Numbered from the stretch's first letter, positions 52,572 through 61,321 are shown. The stretch: DNA of 64,000 nucleotides from Collinsella sp. OM04-5 (GCF_003439125.1 NZ_QSUU01000005.1:92924-156923); one strand, 5' to 3'. A program made the numbers and translations. Notes: generated by a model from the letters alone, not told the origin.

Positions 52572-54998
52572 TTACGCGTGCCAGATCTCGTCGCGGTACT
52601 CGCGAATGGTGCGGTCGCTCGAGAACCAGCCGGAGGAGGCAGTGTTGAGCAGGGCCTTGCGGTTCCAGGTCTCCTGGTCGCCATAGCTGCCGGTGAGCTT
52701 CTCCCACGCATCCACGTAGCTGCGGAAGTCTGCCATGACCAGGTCGGGGTCGTTGTTGTTCATGAGCTCGTTGTAGATGCTCTCGAAGTTGCCCGAAAGA
52801 CCCGCAAAGGTGTTGTCCTTGAGCTCGTCCATCACGCGGCCCAGGCGGTCGCGATCGTTGTTGAGCGTATCCCAGGCAAAGTAGCTGTTCGACGCCCAAA
52901 GCTGCTCGACCTCGGGAGCGGTCAGGCCAAAGATGGCCTCGTTCTCGCGGCCGGCCAGGTCGGCGATCTCGATGTTGGCGCCGTCGAGGGTGCCCAGCGT
53001 AATGGCGCCGTTCATCATGAGCTTCATGTTGGACGTGCCCGAGGCCTCCTTGCCGGCCGTGGAGATCTGTTCCGAGATCTCGGCGGCAGGGTAGATGAGC
53101 TGGGCGTTGCTCACGCGGAAGTTGGGGATAAAGCAGACCTTCATGACCTCGTTGACGCGCGGGTCGTTGTTGATGACGTCGGCCACCGAGTTGATCAGGC
53201 GGATGGTCTCCTTGGCAAAGGTGTAGCTCGAGGCTGCCTTGCCGCTAAAGATGAAGGTCGTCGGCGTCACGTGGAAGTTGGGATCGGCGATGCGACGGTT
53301 GTAGATGTCCATCACCTTCATGATGTTCATGAGCTGGCGCTTGTAGGCATGGAAACGCTTAACCTGAACATCGAAGACGGTGTTGGGGTCAATGACCAGA
53401 CCGGTCTCGGCCTTGACGTAAGCGGCCAGGCGCTCCTTGTTGGCGCGCTTGGAGGCACCCACGGCCTTCAGGAACTCGGTGTCGTCCTTAAACTCCTTGA
53501 GCTTCTCCAGCTCAAAGGCGTCCTTCAGCCAGCCATCGCCAATGGCCTCGGTCACGAGCTTGGCGTAGGTAGGGTTGGCCTCGGCAAAGAAGCGACGGTG
53601 CGAGATGCCGTTGGTCTTGTTGTTGAATTTCTCGGGCGTCAGGGCATAGAAGTCCTTGAGCACGATGTTCTTGATGATGTCAGAGTGGATCTTGGCCACG
53701 CCGTTGACGCTGTGGCTGCAGATCACAGACAGGTTGGCCATGCGAATCTCGCCGTCCCACAGGATGGCGGTCTGGCGCAGACGCTCCTGCCAGCCCTCCT
53801 GCGTGGTGTCGAACGACTCATGCCAACGACGGCTGATCTCGTCGATGATCTGGTACACGCGGGGGAGGAGCTTGGAGAACGTGCCGATGGGCCACTTCTC
53901 CAGAGCCTCGGGCAGGATGGTGTGGTTGGTGTAGCTCACGACCTGCGTCACGATGTTCCAAGCGTCATCCCACTCGAGCTTCTTCTCGTCGATGAGGATG
54001 CGCATGAGCTCGGGGCCGCACATGGCGGGGTGCGTGTCGTTGGTGTGGATGGCCACAAACTGCGGCAGCAGCTCCCAGTTCTCACCGTGCTCCTTCTCAA
54101 AGGTGTCGAGCAGGCTGTAGATGCCGGCCGAAACGAACAGGTACTCCTGCTTCAGGCGCAGCAGACGACCGTGCTCGCCGGCGTCGTTGGGGTAGAGGAT
54201 GGCGCTGATGGCCTCGGCCTCGGCGCGCTCGGCGTCGGCCAGGGCGTAGTCGCCGCGGTTGAAGGCCTCAAGGTCAAAGTGCTCCTCGACCGGCTCGGCG
54301 GCCCAGACGCGCAGCTTGTTGACGGTCTCGCCGGCATAGCCCACTACGGGGATGTCGTAAGGAACGGCCAGGATATCCTGCGTGTCCACCGTGCGGTAGA
54401 ATGTGCGGCCGTTCTCCTTAAAGCCCTCAACATGGCCACCAAGCTTAATGGTCACGGCCTTGTCCTGACGACGAACCTCCCAGGGATAGCCGTGGGTGAG
54501 CCACTCATCGGTGGCCTCGACCTGACTGCCGTTGACGATCTCCTGCTTAAACAGGCCGTAGCGGTAGCGCATGCCGTTGCCGTAGCCGGCAATGCCCTCG
54601 GCTGCCATGGAATCCAGGAAGCATGCGGCCAGACGGCCCAGGCCACCGTTGCCCAGCGCCGGATCGGGCTCCTGGTTCTCGATGACGGACAGATCAAAGC
54701 CCATGTCGTCGAGCGCCTCGGCGACCATGTCGCGCACACCAAAGTTGAGCAGGTAGTTGTCGAGCAGGCGGCCGATCAAAAACTCAATCGAGAAGTAGTA
54801 CACGCGCTTCTTGCCCTCGGCGGTGACGCGGGCGTCGCTTTTGGTGGCAACGGTGCGTGCCTTCTCGGCCACGAGCTTGGCCAGGGCGTTAAAGCGGTCC
54901 AGGTCGCTGGCGGCCTCGACGCTCTTGCCGCTGATGCTCATGACGGCATCGCGATAGAGCTCGGTAAACTCCTGCTTGTTGTCGAAGATCTTATTCAT
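52572..54998 (-). CDS. glgP: Glycogen phosphorylase
   Basis: 808 aa GT35 enzyme that releases glucose-1-phosphate from glycogen. Characteristic blocks: YYFSIEFLIGRLLDNYLLN, NGGLGRLAACFLDSMA, IHTNDTHPAMCGPELMRIL with the His-loop, and the PLP-binding Lys in EASGTSNMKLMMNGAITLGTLDGAN. Length is normal. The presence of a degradation enzyme between glgB and glgC means synthesis and breakdown are co-expressed. Confidence 0.96.
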   Translation of the reverse strand: MNKIFDNKQEFTELYRDAVMSISGKSVEAASDLDRFNALAKLVAEKARTVATKSDARVTAEGKKRVYYFSIEFLIGRLLDNYLLNFGVRDMVAEALDDMGFDLSVIENQEPDPALGNGGLGRLAACFLDSMAAEGIAGYGNGMRYRYGLFKQEIVNGSQVEATDEWLTHGYPWEVRRQDKAVTIKLGGHVEGFKENGRTFYRTVDTQDILAVPYDIPVVGYAGETVNKLRVWAAEPVEEHFDLEAFNRGDYALADAERAEAEAISAILYPNDAGEHGRLLRLKQEYLFVSAGIYSLLDTFEKEHGENWELLPQFVAIHTNDTHPAMCGPELMRILIDEKKLEWDDAWNIVTQVVSYTNHTILPEALEKWPIGTFSKLLPRVYQIIDEISRRWHESFDTTQEGWQERLRQTAILWDGEIRMANLSVICSHSVNGVAKIHSDIIKNIVLKDFYALTPEKFNNKTNGISHRRFFAEANPTYAKLVTEAIGDGWLKDAFELEKLKEFKDDTEFLKAVGASKRANKERLAAYVKAETGLVIDPNTVFDVQVKRFHAYKRQLMNIMKVMDIYNRRIADPNFHVTPTTFIFSGKAASSYTFAKETIRLINSVADVINNDPRVNEVMKVCFIPNFRVSNAQLIYPAAEISEQISTAGKEASGTSNMKLMMNGAITLGTLDGANIEIADLAGRENEAIFGLTAPEVEQLWASNSYFAWDTLNNDRDRLGRVMDELKDNTFAGLSGNFESIYNELMNNNDPDLVMADFRSYVDAWEKLTGSYGDQETWNRKALLNTASSGWFSSDRTIREYRDEIWHA

Positions 54999-55090
54999 AC
55001 GTTCCTTCCCCCGGGATGTTTCTCCCGGAACGGTTATGGCTTGTATCCTACGCCCCTGCGGGGCGGGTAATTGCAGTGGTAACGCTTTTG

Positions 55091-57358
55091 TTACGCTTTC
55101 CTGGCAGGAGCCTTAACAGCGCCTGTCTTGGCCTTGGGAGCAGCCTTTTTAGCGGTTGCCTTCTTGGCCGTGGTGGACTTAGCCGAAGCCTTGGCAGCGG
55201 GCTTGGCAGCCTTCGCCTTGGCCTTAGCCGGAGCCTTCTTAGCAGCTGCAGGCTTGGGCTTCACCGAGGACGTGCGCTTTTTGGGCGCAGCTTTGGGCTC
55301 CTCAACCACCGGCGGCTTGTAGCTGCTGGGACCGCGGCGCTTAAGCACTACGCCTGCCAGGCCGGGCACCTTCATCTCGATGGAGTCCATCTGCCCGTTC
55401 CAGGGATAGGGCTCGCTCGAGCAGGTGTAGGGCTCTTCACCGGCGTATCCGCTGCCACCAAACTCGGGACGGTCAGAATCGAAGATGACTTCCCAGTCGC
55501 CCTCGCGCGGCACGCCCACGCGGAAGCTCTCGTAGCTCGCTGGGTCAAAGTTGATCAGGATCACCAGGTCGTCATCGACGTCCTCGCCCTGACGCACAAA
55601 GCTCACGATGGACTGCCTGGAGTTGTCCGCGTCAATCCAGGTAAAGCCGTCGTCGGTGTAGCCGCGCTCGTACAGGGCGGGCTCGGCGGTGTACAGGTGG
55701 TTGAGCGCCTTGATAAACGCCTGATGATGGCGGTGTGTCTCGTACTCCTCGGTCAGGAACCACTGGATGGACTCGTAGTAGCGCCACTCAATAAACTGTC
55801 CGATCTCGTTGCCCATAAAGTTGAGCTTGGCACCGGGGTGCGTCATTTGGTAGAAGGCCAGCGTGCGCAGGCCGGCAAACTGGCGCCACCAGTCGCCCGG
55901 CATCCGGCCAATGAGCGAGCACTTGCCGTGCACGACCTCGTCGTGGCTCAGCGGGCAAATAAAGTTCTCGGTAAAGGCGTACATGATGGAGAACGTGAGC
56001 AGGCCGTGGTTGCCGGGGCGCCACGGAAAATCGGTCTGCATGTAGTGCAGGGTGTCGTTCATCCAGCCCATGTCCCACTTGTAGTGGAAGCCCAGGCCGC
56101 CGTCCTGCGGCGGATAGGTCACGAGCGGCCACGCGGTGGACTCCTCGGCCATCATCATCACGTCGGGGTAGTGCGCCTCTACAGCGCAGTTGACCTGACG
56201 GATAAACGCGCTGGCGTCCAGGTCCTCCTCGGTACCGTACTTGTTGAACTTCTTTTGGCCGGGATCGTCAATGCCAAAGTTGAGGTACAGCATGCTGGAC
56301 ACGCCGTCCATGCGAATGCCGTCCACGTGGAAGTTTTCGAGCCAGTACAGCACGTTAGAAACCAGGAAGGAGCGGACCTCGCCACGGGCGAAGTCAAACT
56401 TGTGCGTTCCCCAGTTGGGGTGAATCTCGTGCTCAAACAGCATGTGGCCATTAAAGGTGGCAAGGCCGTGGGCGTCGGCGCAAAAACCGCCGGGCACCCA
56501 GTCCATAATCACGCCGATACCTGCCTCGTGGCATGCATCGATAAAGTGCATGAGCTGCTGCGGGTTGCCGTAACGCGACGTGGCGGCGTAGTAGCCTGTC
56601 GTCTGGTAGCCCCAGGAGCCATCGAAGGGATGCTCCATAAGCGGCATGACCTCGATATGCGTGTAGCCCATGTCGCGCACGTAGTCCACGAGCTCCACCG
56701 ACAGGTCGTCGTAGGTATAGAACTCGCCGCGCTGCGCGGGGAAGGGATCCATGGGGCCGGGGTAGTTGCCGTACTCGTCGGGCTCGCCCTGCGGCGCGTC
56801 GCCGTGGCGCTTCCACGAGCCAATATGCACCTCGTAGATGTTAAGGGGCTGCGACATGTGGTTATGGCTGGCGCGGCGCTTGAGCCATGCGGCGTCGTTC
56901 CACTTGTAGCCATCGAGAGTCCACAGCACGCTCGCGGTACCCGGAGGGCACTCGGCCTTAAAGGCGTACGGATCTGCCTTGTAGAGCTTTTCGCCCTCGT
57001 TGGTCTCGATGAGATATTTATAGAGCTGGCCCTGCTCGGCGCCAGGAATAAAGCCTTCCCAAATAGCGCTCGTATGCACGGGTACCAGCGGGTTGGCATC
57101 CTCATTCCAGTCGTTAAATTCGCCAATGACATGGACACTCTTTACGTCGGGCGCCCAAACGCAAAAGCGCCAGCCGCGCGTACGGTTCTGCGTGTCGGGA
57201 TGCGCGCCCATCTTTTCCCAGCTGCGCTCCCACATACCAATGCCAAACAGGTAGACATCGTCCTTGGAGAGCTCCGGTGCGTGCGGAGCCGGTTTGCGGG
57301 TTGCGGGCTTTTTAGCCGTTGGCTTTAGCTTTGTATCGCTCACGTTTGATCCCATCAT
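55091..57358 (-). CDS. glgB: 1,4-alpha-glucan branching enzyme with a Lys/Ala-rich C-terminal tail
   Basis: 755 aa. A Lys/Pro-rich N-terminus of about 25 residues, then a CBM48 domain (RFCVWAPDVKSVHVIGEFNDWN), then the GH13 barrel: VMPLMEHPFDGSWGYQ, nucleophile Asp in VDGIRMDGVSSMLY, acid Glu in MMMAEESTAWP, and PLSHDEVVHGK. The C-terminal beta domain ends around 680. The last 75 residues (55091-55318) are basic and repetitive (AAKKAPAKAKAKAAKP, STTAKKATAKKAA), like the tail of GlgA. The start is uncertain: ATG 57358 or 57355, or GTG 57343, none with a strong ribosome site. First gene of the glg operon. Confidence 0.92.
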   Translation of the reverse strand: MMGSNVSDTKLKPTAKKPATRKPAPHAPELSKDDVYLFGIGMWERSWEKMGAHPDTQNRTRGWRFCVWAPDVKSVHVIGEFNDWNEDANPLVPVHTSAIWEGFIPGAEQGQLYKYLIETNEGEKLYKADPYAFKAECPPGTASVLWTLDGYKWNDAAWLKRRASHNHMSQPLNIYEVHIGSWKRHGDAPQGEPDEYGNYPGPMDPFPAQRGEFYTYDDLSVELVDYVRDMGYTHIEVMPLMEHPFDGSWGYQTTGYYAATSRYGNPQQLMHFIDACHEAGIGVIMDWVPGGFCADAHGLATFNGHMLFEHEIHPNWGTHKFDFARGEVRSFLVSNVLYWLENFHVDGIRMDGVSSMLYLNFGIDDPGQKKFNKYGTEEDLDASAFIRQVNCAVEAHYPDVMMMAEESTAWPLVTYPPQDGGLGFHYKWDMGWMNDTLHYMQTDFPWRPGNHGLLTFSIMYAFTENFICPLSHDEVVHGKCSLIGRMPGDWWRQFAGLRTLAFYQMTHPGAKLNFMGNEIGQFIEWRYYESIQWFLTEEYETHRHHQAFIKALNHLYTAEPALYERGYTDDGFTWIDADNSRQSIVSFVRQGEDVDDDLVILINFDPASYESFRVGVPREGDWEVIFDSDRPEFGGSGYAGEEPYTCSSEPYPWNGQMDSIEMKVPGLAGVVLKRRGPSSYKPPVVEEPKAAPKKRTSSVKPKPAAAKKAPAKAKAKAAKPAAKASAKSTTAKKATAKKAAPKAKTGAVKAPARKA

Positions 57359-57580
57359 GACGCGGCAGCGTGTTGCCTTGGTGACTAGATGCGAAAGGTC
57401 CAAGGCTGCACGAATCGAAGGGACGGCGATAGTTCTATGATTCGTTCCACCTCGCGTGCTCGGTGGAACTTTCGGCACAAAATAAGATAGCACCTGTACG
57501 TTACTTTTATGAACGAAAGAGGATTTGCGGTGGCGTTTAATCGGTAAGCGCCATGTTTATACCACTTGCAGAATTGCCGT

Positions 57581-57655
57581 GGTAAAACTCTTGACAGTTT
57601 TACCAATTAGGGTTTCAAGATAGTTGGGTTGACGTTTGGTAAAACGTTTTTAGCA
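57581..57655. promoter_or_regulatory. Operator-like dyads in the glgB-HAD divergent region
   Basis: GGTAAAAC (57581-57588), eight bases and its exact complement GTTTTACC (57597-57604), with a consensus -35 TTGACA in between (57591-57596). A second site, TGGTAAAACGTTTTTAGCA (57638-57656), is near-palindromic. Both resemble the site upstream of the GH13-GH77 gene. The rest of the 331-bp gap (57359-57580) is AT-rich and likely holds the glgB promoter; no clear hexamers were found there. Confidence 0.6.
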
Positions 57656-57689
57656 GGTTGTTTACCATTTGACATCGAAAGGTACGTTT

Positions 57690-58379
57690 ATGTTCCAGAC
57701 CGCCGCTCCCAATGCCGCTTTTATTTTCGATTGCGACGGAACACTGGTTAATAGCACCCCGGTTTGGGCCTATGCGCAGCCCGAGTTATTGCACCGCCAC
57801 GGTGTTGACGTGACGGTCGACGATTTTGCCCAGTTTGAGCATTTGTCGCTCGAGGACGAGTGCCAGGCCTACCACGACACCTGGGGTATTGGAGCGAATG
57901 GCGAGGAGCTGTATCGCGAGCTGAGCGACATTCTGATCGATGGCTACTCTAAGGTGCCGCCACGCGAGGGTCTGCTGACGTTTTTGGAGCAGGCGAAGGC
58001 GGCCGGTATTGCCATGTGCGTTGCCACGTCCACGCCGGCCGAGCTGGTGCAGTCCGCGCTCGCTGGTGCCGGGCTCGACGCTTACATGGAGTTTGTTACC
58101 ACGACGGGCGAGGCGGGACGCTCCAAGCAGTTCCCCGATGTGTACGAGCTGGCGCTGCGCCGTCTGGAGGGGCGCCATGGACACCAGTTTGACCGCGCAT
58201 GGGTGTTTGAGGACGCGGTTTTTGGCCTAAAGAGCTCTGGGGTCGCCGGCTTTAAGCGCGTGGGCATCTATGACCCGCACGGCCGTATGAAGCGCGACGA
58301 CGTACGCGCCAACTGCGATATCTTTATCGATGGCTATGAGGACCTGGATCTGGTCCGCGTGCTTTCGTTTGAGGGATAG
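57690..58379 (+). CDS. HAD-superfamily hydrolase (beta-phosphoglucomutase-like subgroup)
   Basis: 229 aa. Motif I FIFDCDGTLVNS has the nucleophile Asp14 and Asp16. Motif II is CVATSTPAEL, and motif IV VFEDAVFGLKSS with KRVGIYDP. A helical cap (residues about 25-95) places it with the phosphatases/phosphomutases of the beta-PGM type. Its position beside the glycogen operon, sharing the operator region, makes a sugar-phosphate phosphatase or beta-phosphoglucomutase plausible, but the substrate is not fixed by sequence. GAAAGG is 7 bp before ATG 57690. Confidence 0.85.
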   Translation: MFQTAAPNAAFIFDCDGTLVNSTPVWAYAQPELLHRHGVDVTVDDFAQFEHLSLEDECQAYHDTWGIGANGEELYRELSDILIDGYSKVPPREGLLTFLEQAKAAGIAMCVATSTPAELVQSALAGAGLDAYMEFVTTTGEAGRSKQFPDVYELALRRLEGRHGHQFDRAWVFEDAVFGLKSSGVAGFKRVGIYDPHGRMKRDDVRANCDIFIDGYEDLDLVRVLSFEG

Positions 58380-58388
58380 GCGAGGGCT

Positions 58389-59030
58389 GTGGCTTGCAAG
58401 GTATTAGTGGTCTGCGGCTCGCCCGTGGTGGCGAGCGCGGATCTGTTGCGTAGGCTAGCAGGGGAGTGCGACCACGTTGTCGCCGTGGACCGCGGACTCG
58501 ATGCGTTGCTGGGCGCCGGCCTGAGCTGCGACGTATATGTGGGGGATGCCGACACGGTGAGCGATGCAGGTCGCGCGCTGGTCGATGCCGCCACCGATTT
58601 TGAAGTTGAGCGCCACGATCCGTACAAGGACTATACCGATCTGGCGCTGGCGCTCGATTCCGTCCGACGCCGCTGGCCGGTTGCCGAAGTAGTTGCGACT
58701 TGCGCCACCGGCGGCCGCCCCGATATGGCCCTAAGCGTCCTAGGCCTATTATCCAACTACAAAGATGCTCCCGTCTGGATTGCCGAGGACAAGGTAGTCT
58801 CCCACATCCTTCGCGCAGGCGAATCGTGGGCCATCGAAGGCGCCGAGGGCAAGACGTTCTCCATCATCGCCATTGCCCCCAACACCGAGGTAAGCGAACA
58901 CGGCCTAGAATGGGAGCTAGATCACGCCCCCCTGGGCTTGTTAGCCGACACGGGCATTAGCAACGTCGTCAGGTCAACAGCCACGATTCAAGTCCACACC
59001 GGCATCGCCATCGCTTTTCTATATCAATAG
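58389..59030 (+). CDS. Thiamine pyrophosphokinase
   Basis: 213 aa. Converts thiamine and ATP to thiamine diphosphate. The N-terminal catalytic half shows VVAVDRGLDALLGAGLSCDVYVGDADTVS, HDPYKDYTDLALALD with the Asp cluster, and TGGRPDMALSVLGLL, all marks of TPK. The C-terminal thiamine-binding half has FSIIAIAPNTEVSEHGLEWEL and ISNVV. Starts with GTG 58389, 9 bp after the HAD stop, so the two are probably co-transcribed. Confidence 0.88.
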   Translation: MACKVLVVCGSPVVASADLLRRLAGECDHVVAVDRGLDALLGAGLSCDVYVGDADTVSDAGRALVDAATDFEVERHDPYKDYTDLALALDSVRRRWPVAEVVATCATGGRPDMALSVLGLLSNYKDAPVWIAEDKVVSHILRAGESWAIEGAEGKTFSIIAIAPNTEVSEHGLEWELDHAPLGLLADTGISNVVRSTATIQVHTGIAIAFLYQ

Positions 59031-59058
59031 GCATTTAGAGTCTGGCTCAAAAAAGTCC

Positions 59059-59087
59059 TTGCACGCCGTGCCAACTTCCCCTATAGT
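59059..59087 (+). promoter_or_regulatory. Promoter of tRNA-Ala
   Basis: TTGCAC (59059-59064), a 17-bp spacer and TATAGT (59082-59087); predicted start about 7 bp before the tRNA. Confidence 0.75.
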
Positions 59088-59100
59088 ATCTCCACGTCAC

Positions 59101-59176
59101 GGGGGCGTAGCTCAGCTGGGAGAGCGCTTGACTGGCAGTCAAGAGGTCAGGGGTTCGATCCCCCTCGTCTCCACCA
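59101..59176 (+). tRNA. tRNA-Ala (anticodon GGC)
   Basis: 76-nt cloverleaf: acceptor GGGGGCG/CGTCTCC with G-T pairs, D arm GCTCAGCTGGGAGAGC, anticodon stem CTTGA/TCAAG around CTGGCAG (GGC, reads GCC), T arm AGGGGTTCGATCCCCCT, encoded CCA. Confidence 0.96.
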
Positions 59177-59187
59177 TCGTGAATGCA

Positions 59188-59217
59188 AAGGTCTTCGGTA
59201 TTTCGAAGGCCTTTTTT
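59188..59217 (+). terminator. Rho-independent terminator of tRNA-Ala
   Basis: 10-bp stem AAGGTCTTCG/CGAAGGCCTT (one G-T pair) and a T run, 12 bp after the tRNA. Confidence 0.9.
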
Positions 59218-59624
59218 CATATGAAACACCACACGCCACAAACCCCACCTACGCCAACAAAAAGTTGCACAATTTATTTCCCATGTCTGTACATAGTTTG
59301 TTATCCAAACGCAATTACCAGTGCAGCTCGCTGCTCCAGTTTGGCTTCAGGAACGCACCTAATTATTGCCAGCACCCCAATAACCTGCGCCAACGTGAAC
59401 AACATCCCAAAACAACCCCCTTAATCACGTCAAATGAACGATATGTTGTCCAACGCAGCCCAAATCAGTTTCACTAACAGCTTGTGCTAGGATACCTAAC
59501 GTTACATGAGTTCAACTGTGCTCACGGCTCCAGCAAGTCATAAAGCGCAGGGTTGATCAGCATCCGGCCGTAACGGCGGTGCCAGAAACACCACGAGCTC
59601 CAATATCGATTGTCATGTGCGATT
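59218..59624. other. Non-coding stretch before the polysaccharide leader
   Basis: About 400 bp of lower-GC sequence with only short frames lacking ribosome sites and family patterns. I see no RNA gene or repeat in it. Confidence 0.4.
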
Positions 59625-59652
59625 TTGCACTTGCTTTGTGGCTATTTATAAG
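59625..59652 (+). promoter_or_regulatory. Candidate promoter of the polysaccharide operon
   Basis: TTGCAC (59625-59630), a 16-bp spacer and TATAAG (59647-59652). It would give a leader of about 300 nt before loaP. Confidence 0.45.
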
Positions 59653-59700
59653 CTCGCCATAGGCTGTGCAATATATTCTCATGACAAACCGCAGCAGTAT

Positions 59701-59802
59701 TCAGCTGTTTGCGTGCGGACCACTTTTGAACTCTCTTGACTGGTTCGCACGCAGTCAGCTGAGGTTGCTGGCATTCTTGCGATACGTGCCTGTGACCTCA
59801 GC
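59701..59802 (+). promoter_or_regulatory. Structured RNA leader with mutually exclusive hairpins upstream of loaP
   Basis: Hairpin A: outer stem TCAGCTG/CAGCTGA (59701-59707, 59756-59762) and inner 13-bp stem TGCGTGCGGACCA/TGGTTCGCACGCA (59710-59722, 59741-59753). Hairpin B: GCTGAGGT (59758-59765) with ACCTCAGC (59795-59802), plus an inner GGCA/TGCC pair. A's outer 3' strand overlaps B's 5' strand, so both cannot form fully at once. Such leader hairpins are the targets of LoaP-type antiterminators. Confidence 0.6.
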
Positions 59803-59959
59803 GCTGCTTGTATACATACCGTTCACGGTGGGGCAGAGCCACGTGCTTGTCTGACTGGGCTCAGGGTTTGAATATGGGGCGCCTTTGCGCACAAGCGCTC
59901 TGGCGTAGCCATACCCAAACCCCGTGAGCCACACGTAAGACAGCAAGGGGGTGGTACTC

Positions 59960-60505
59960 GTGTGGTATGTGATCCAGGTCATTAACGGTCGCGAAGACGT
60001 AATGCGCGAGCGCATCGAGCATATGGTGCCGGCAAGCGCCATGCAGGAGCTCTTTTATCCCCAATTTCAAACCGAGATCAAGGTACACGGCGAATGGGTC
60101 AATACGACCAAGCCGCTGTTCCCCGGTTATCTTATCTGCGACACGGCAGATCCCCGTACCGTGCAACAGTATCTGCTTCGCGTGGACGACTTTGCCCGGG
60201 TGCTATCCCAGGACGGTCAGTTTGTGCCGCTGGCAAAAGAAGAGGTCCAGCTTATTGGCAGCTTTACGCATAGGGGAGACCGCGTTGTGCCCATGAGCGA
60301 GGCCCTAAAAAACGGTGATCAGGTCGTAGTGACGGCAGGTCCACTGCTGGGCCACGAAGGCCTTATCAAAACCATTAACAGACGCAAAAACACTGCTTAT
60401 TTGGAGCTCGACCTGTGCGGTCGACGCGTGACTACGCGCGTTGGTCTTGCCGTGCTTTCGGCCGAGCAGCGTGTAACGCGAAACCTTAAAAAGGCGATCG
60501 CTTAG
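59960..60505 (+). CDS. loaP: NusG paralogue, LoaP-type transcription antiterminator
   Basis: 181 aa. WYVIQVINGREDVMRERIE is the NusG N-terminal domain start, PLFPGYLICDT the central signature, and DQVVVTAGPLLGHEGLIKTINRRKNTAYLEL the KOW domain. Specialised NusG proteins of the LoaP group are encoded at the head of long polysaccharide or antibiotic operons and let RNA polymerase pass terminators. GTG 59960 is chosen: AAGGGGG ends 8 bp upstream and this gives the usual WYVIQ start; GTG 59951 overlaps the ribosome site. The start codon lies in a CCACACG/CGTGTGG pairing (59929-59935, 59959-59965) that could limit translation. Confidence 0.85.
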   Translation: MWYVIQVINGREDVMRERIEHMVPASAMQELFYPQFQTEIKVHGEWVNTTKPLFPGYLICDTADPRTVQQYLLRVDDFARVLSQDGQFVPLAKEEVQLIGSFTHRGDRVVPMSEALKNGDQVVVTAGPLLGHEGLIKTINRRKNTAYLELDLCGRRVTTRVGLAVLSAEQRVTRNLKKAIA

Positions 60506-60556
60506 CTGCAGACGGTCGCTATTCAGAACAGGGAGGATCCCCGACCCGGGGACGAA

Positions 60557-61321
60557 GTGTTGGAAGAGAACGTGTCGGATAAAACTCAATATACAACGGA
60601 TGCGCCCGCAGGGGCGGCACTGATTGCTCAGGCCATGGACCGGCGCGAGGGCGTCGGCCGTTACAAGGCCATGCAATCCATCGTGGACTGGGATCGTTCG
60701 CGCCTGGCCTACCGCGCCGTTAAGCGCGCCTTTGACATCGTGTTCAGCGGCTGCGTGCTGGCCGTCATAGCCGTACCCAGCCTTGTGCTTGCCGCGGCCA
60801 TCCGCCTAGAGAGTGAGGGCAACCCCTTCTACAGCCAGATCCGCGTTGGTCAGACCTGCCCCGACGGCAGCCTGTCAACCTTCCGCATGTGGAAGTTCCG
60901 CTCCATGTACAGGGACGCCGACGAGCGCCTCGCCGAGCTCAAGGAGCAAAACGAGATCGCCGGCGCCATGTTCAAAATGAAGGAGGACCCCCGCGTCACC
61001 AAGATCGGGAAGTTCATCCGCAAGCACTCCATCGACGAGTTCCCGCAGTTCCTGAATGTGTTTCTGGGTCAGATGTCCGTGGTTGGCCCCAGACCGCCGC
61101 TGCCGAATGAGGTCGCGGAGTACACCGAGTACGACCTGCAACGTTTGGCCGTGAAGCCCGGCATCACCGGCTGGTGGCAGGTTACCGATCGTAACTCAAC
61201 TGGTTTCGACGGCATGGTCCGCCGTGATCTCGAGTACATAGCCAGGCGCGGAATTGTCACTGACCTCAAGATCGTCTTCCTCACGGTTCTGGAGGTCTTC
61301 AACGGGAGCGATGCGTACTAA
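60557..61321 (+). CDS. Polyprenyl-phosphate sugar phosphotransferase (initiating transferase)
   Basis: 254 aa. Bacterial sugar transferase family: one hydrophobic helix (AVKRAFDIVFSGCVLAVIAVPSLVLAAAI) directly before FRMWKFRSMYRDAD, KIGKFIRKHSIDEFPQFLNV, MSVVGPRPPLPNEV and VKPGITGWWQVT. It lacks the extra N-terminal helices of WbaP-like proteins. It transfers the first sugar-1-phosphate (Glc, Gal or similar) to undecaprenyl phosphate to start repeat-unit synthesis. GTG 60557 and GTG 60572 are both possible starts. The stop overlaps the next ATG. Confidence 0.92.
   Translation: MLEENVSDKTQYTTDAPAGAALIAQAMDRREGVGRYKAMQSIVDWDRSRLAYRAVKRAFDIVFSGCVLAVIAVPSLVLAAAIRLESEGNPFYSQIRVGQTCPDGSLSTFRMWKFRSMYRDADERLAELKEQNEIAGAMFKMKEDPRVTKIGKFIRKHSIDEFPQFLNVFLGQMSVVGPRPPLPNEVAEYTEYDLQRLAVKPGITGWWQVTDRNSTGFDGMVRRDLEYIARRGIVTDLKIVFLTVLEVFNGSDAY

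Noticed and set aside
55030..55060. Hairpin in the glgB-glgP spacer as terminator
   Set aside because: Short GC stem without a T tract; no support for termination inside the operon.
51291..55070. A 1259-codon plus-strand frame opposite glgC and glgP
   Set aside because: Antisense shadow of two real genes in GC-rich DNA. The product is a low-complexity Val/Asp/His/Gly string without domains, and there is no ribosome site.
55016..57328. 770-codon plus-strand frame opposite glgB
   Set aside because: Antisense shadow; the composition mirrors the complementary codons of glgB.
59573..59583. Possible ops/JUMPstart element GGCGGTGCCAG before the capsule genes
   Set aside because: Only the GGCGGT part matches GGCGGTAGCGT, and the antiterminator is of LoaP type, which recognises RNA hairpins. 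The match is not convincing.
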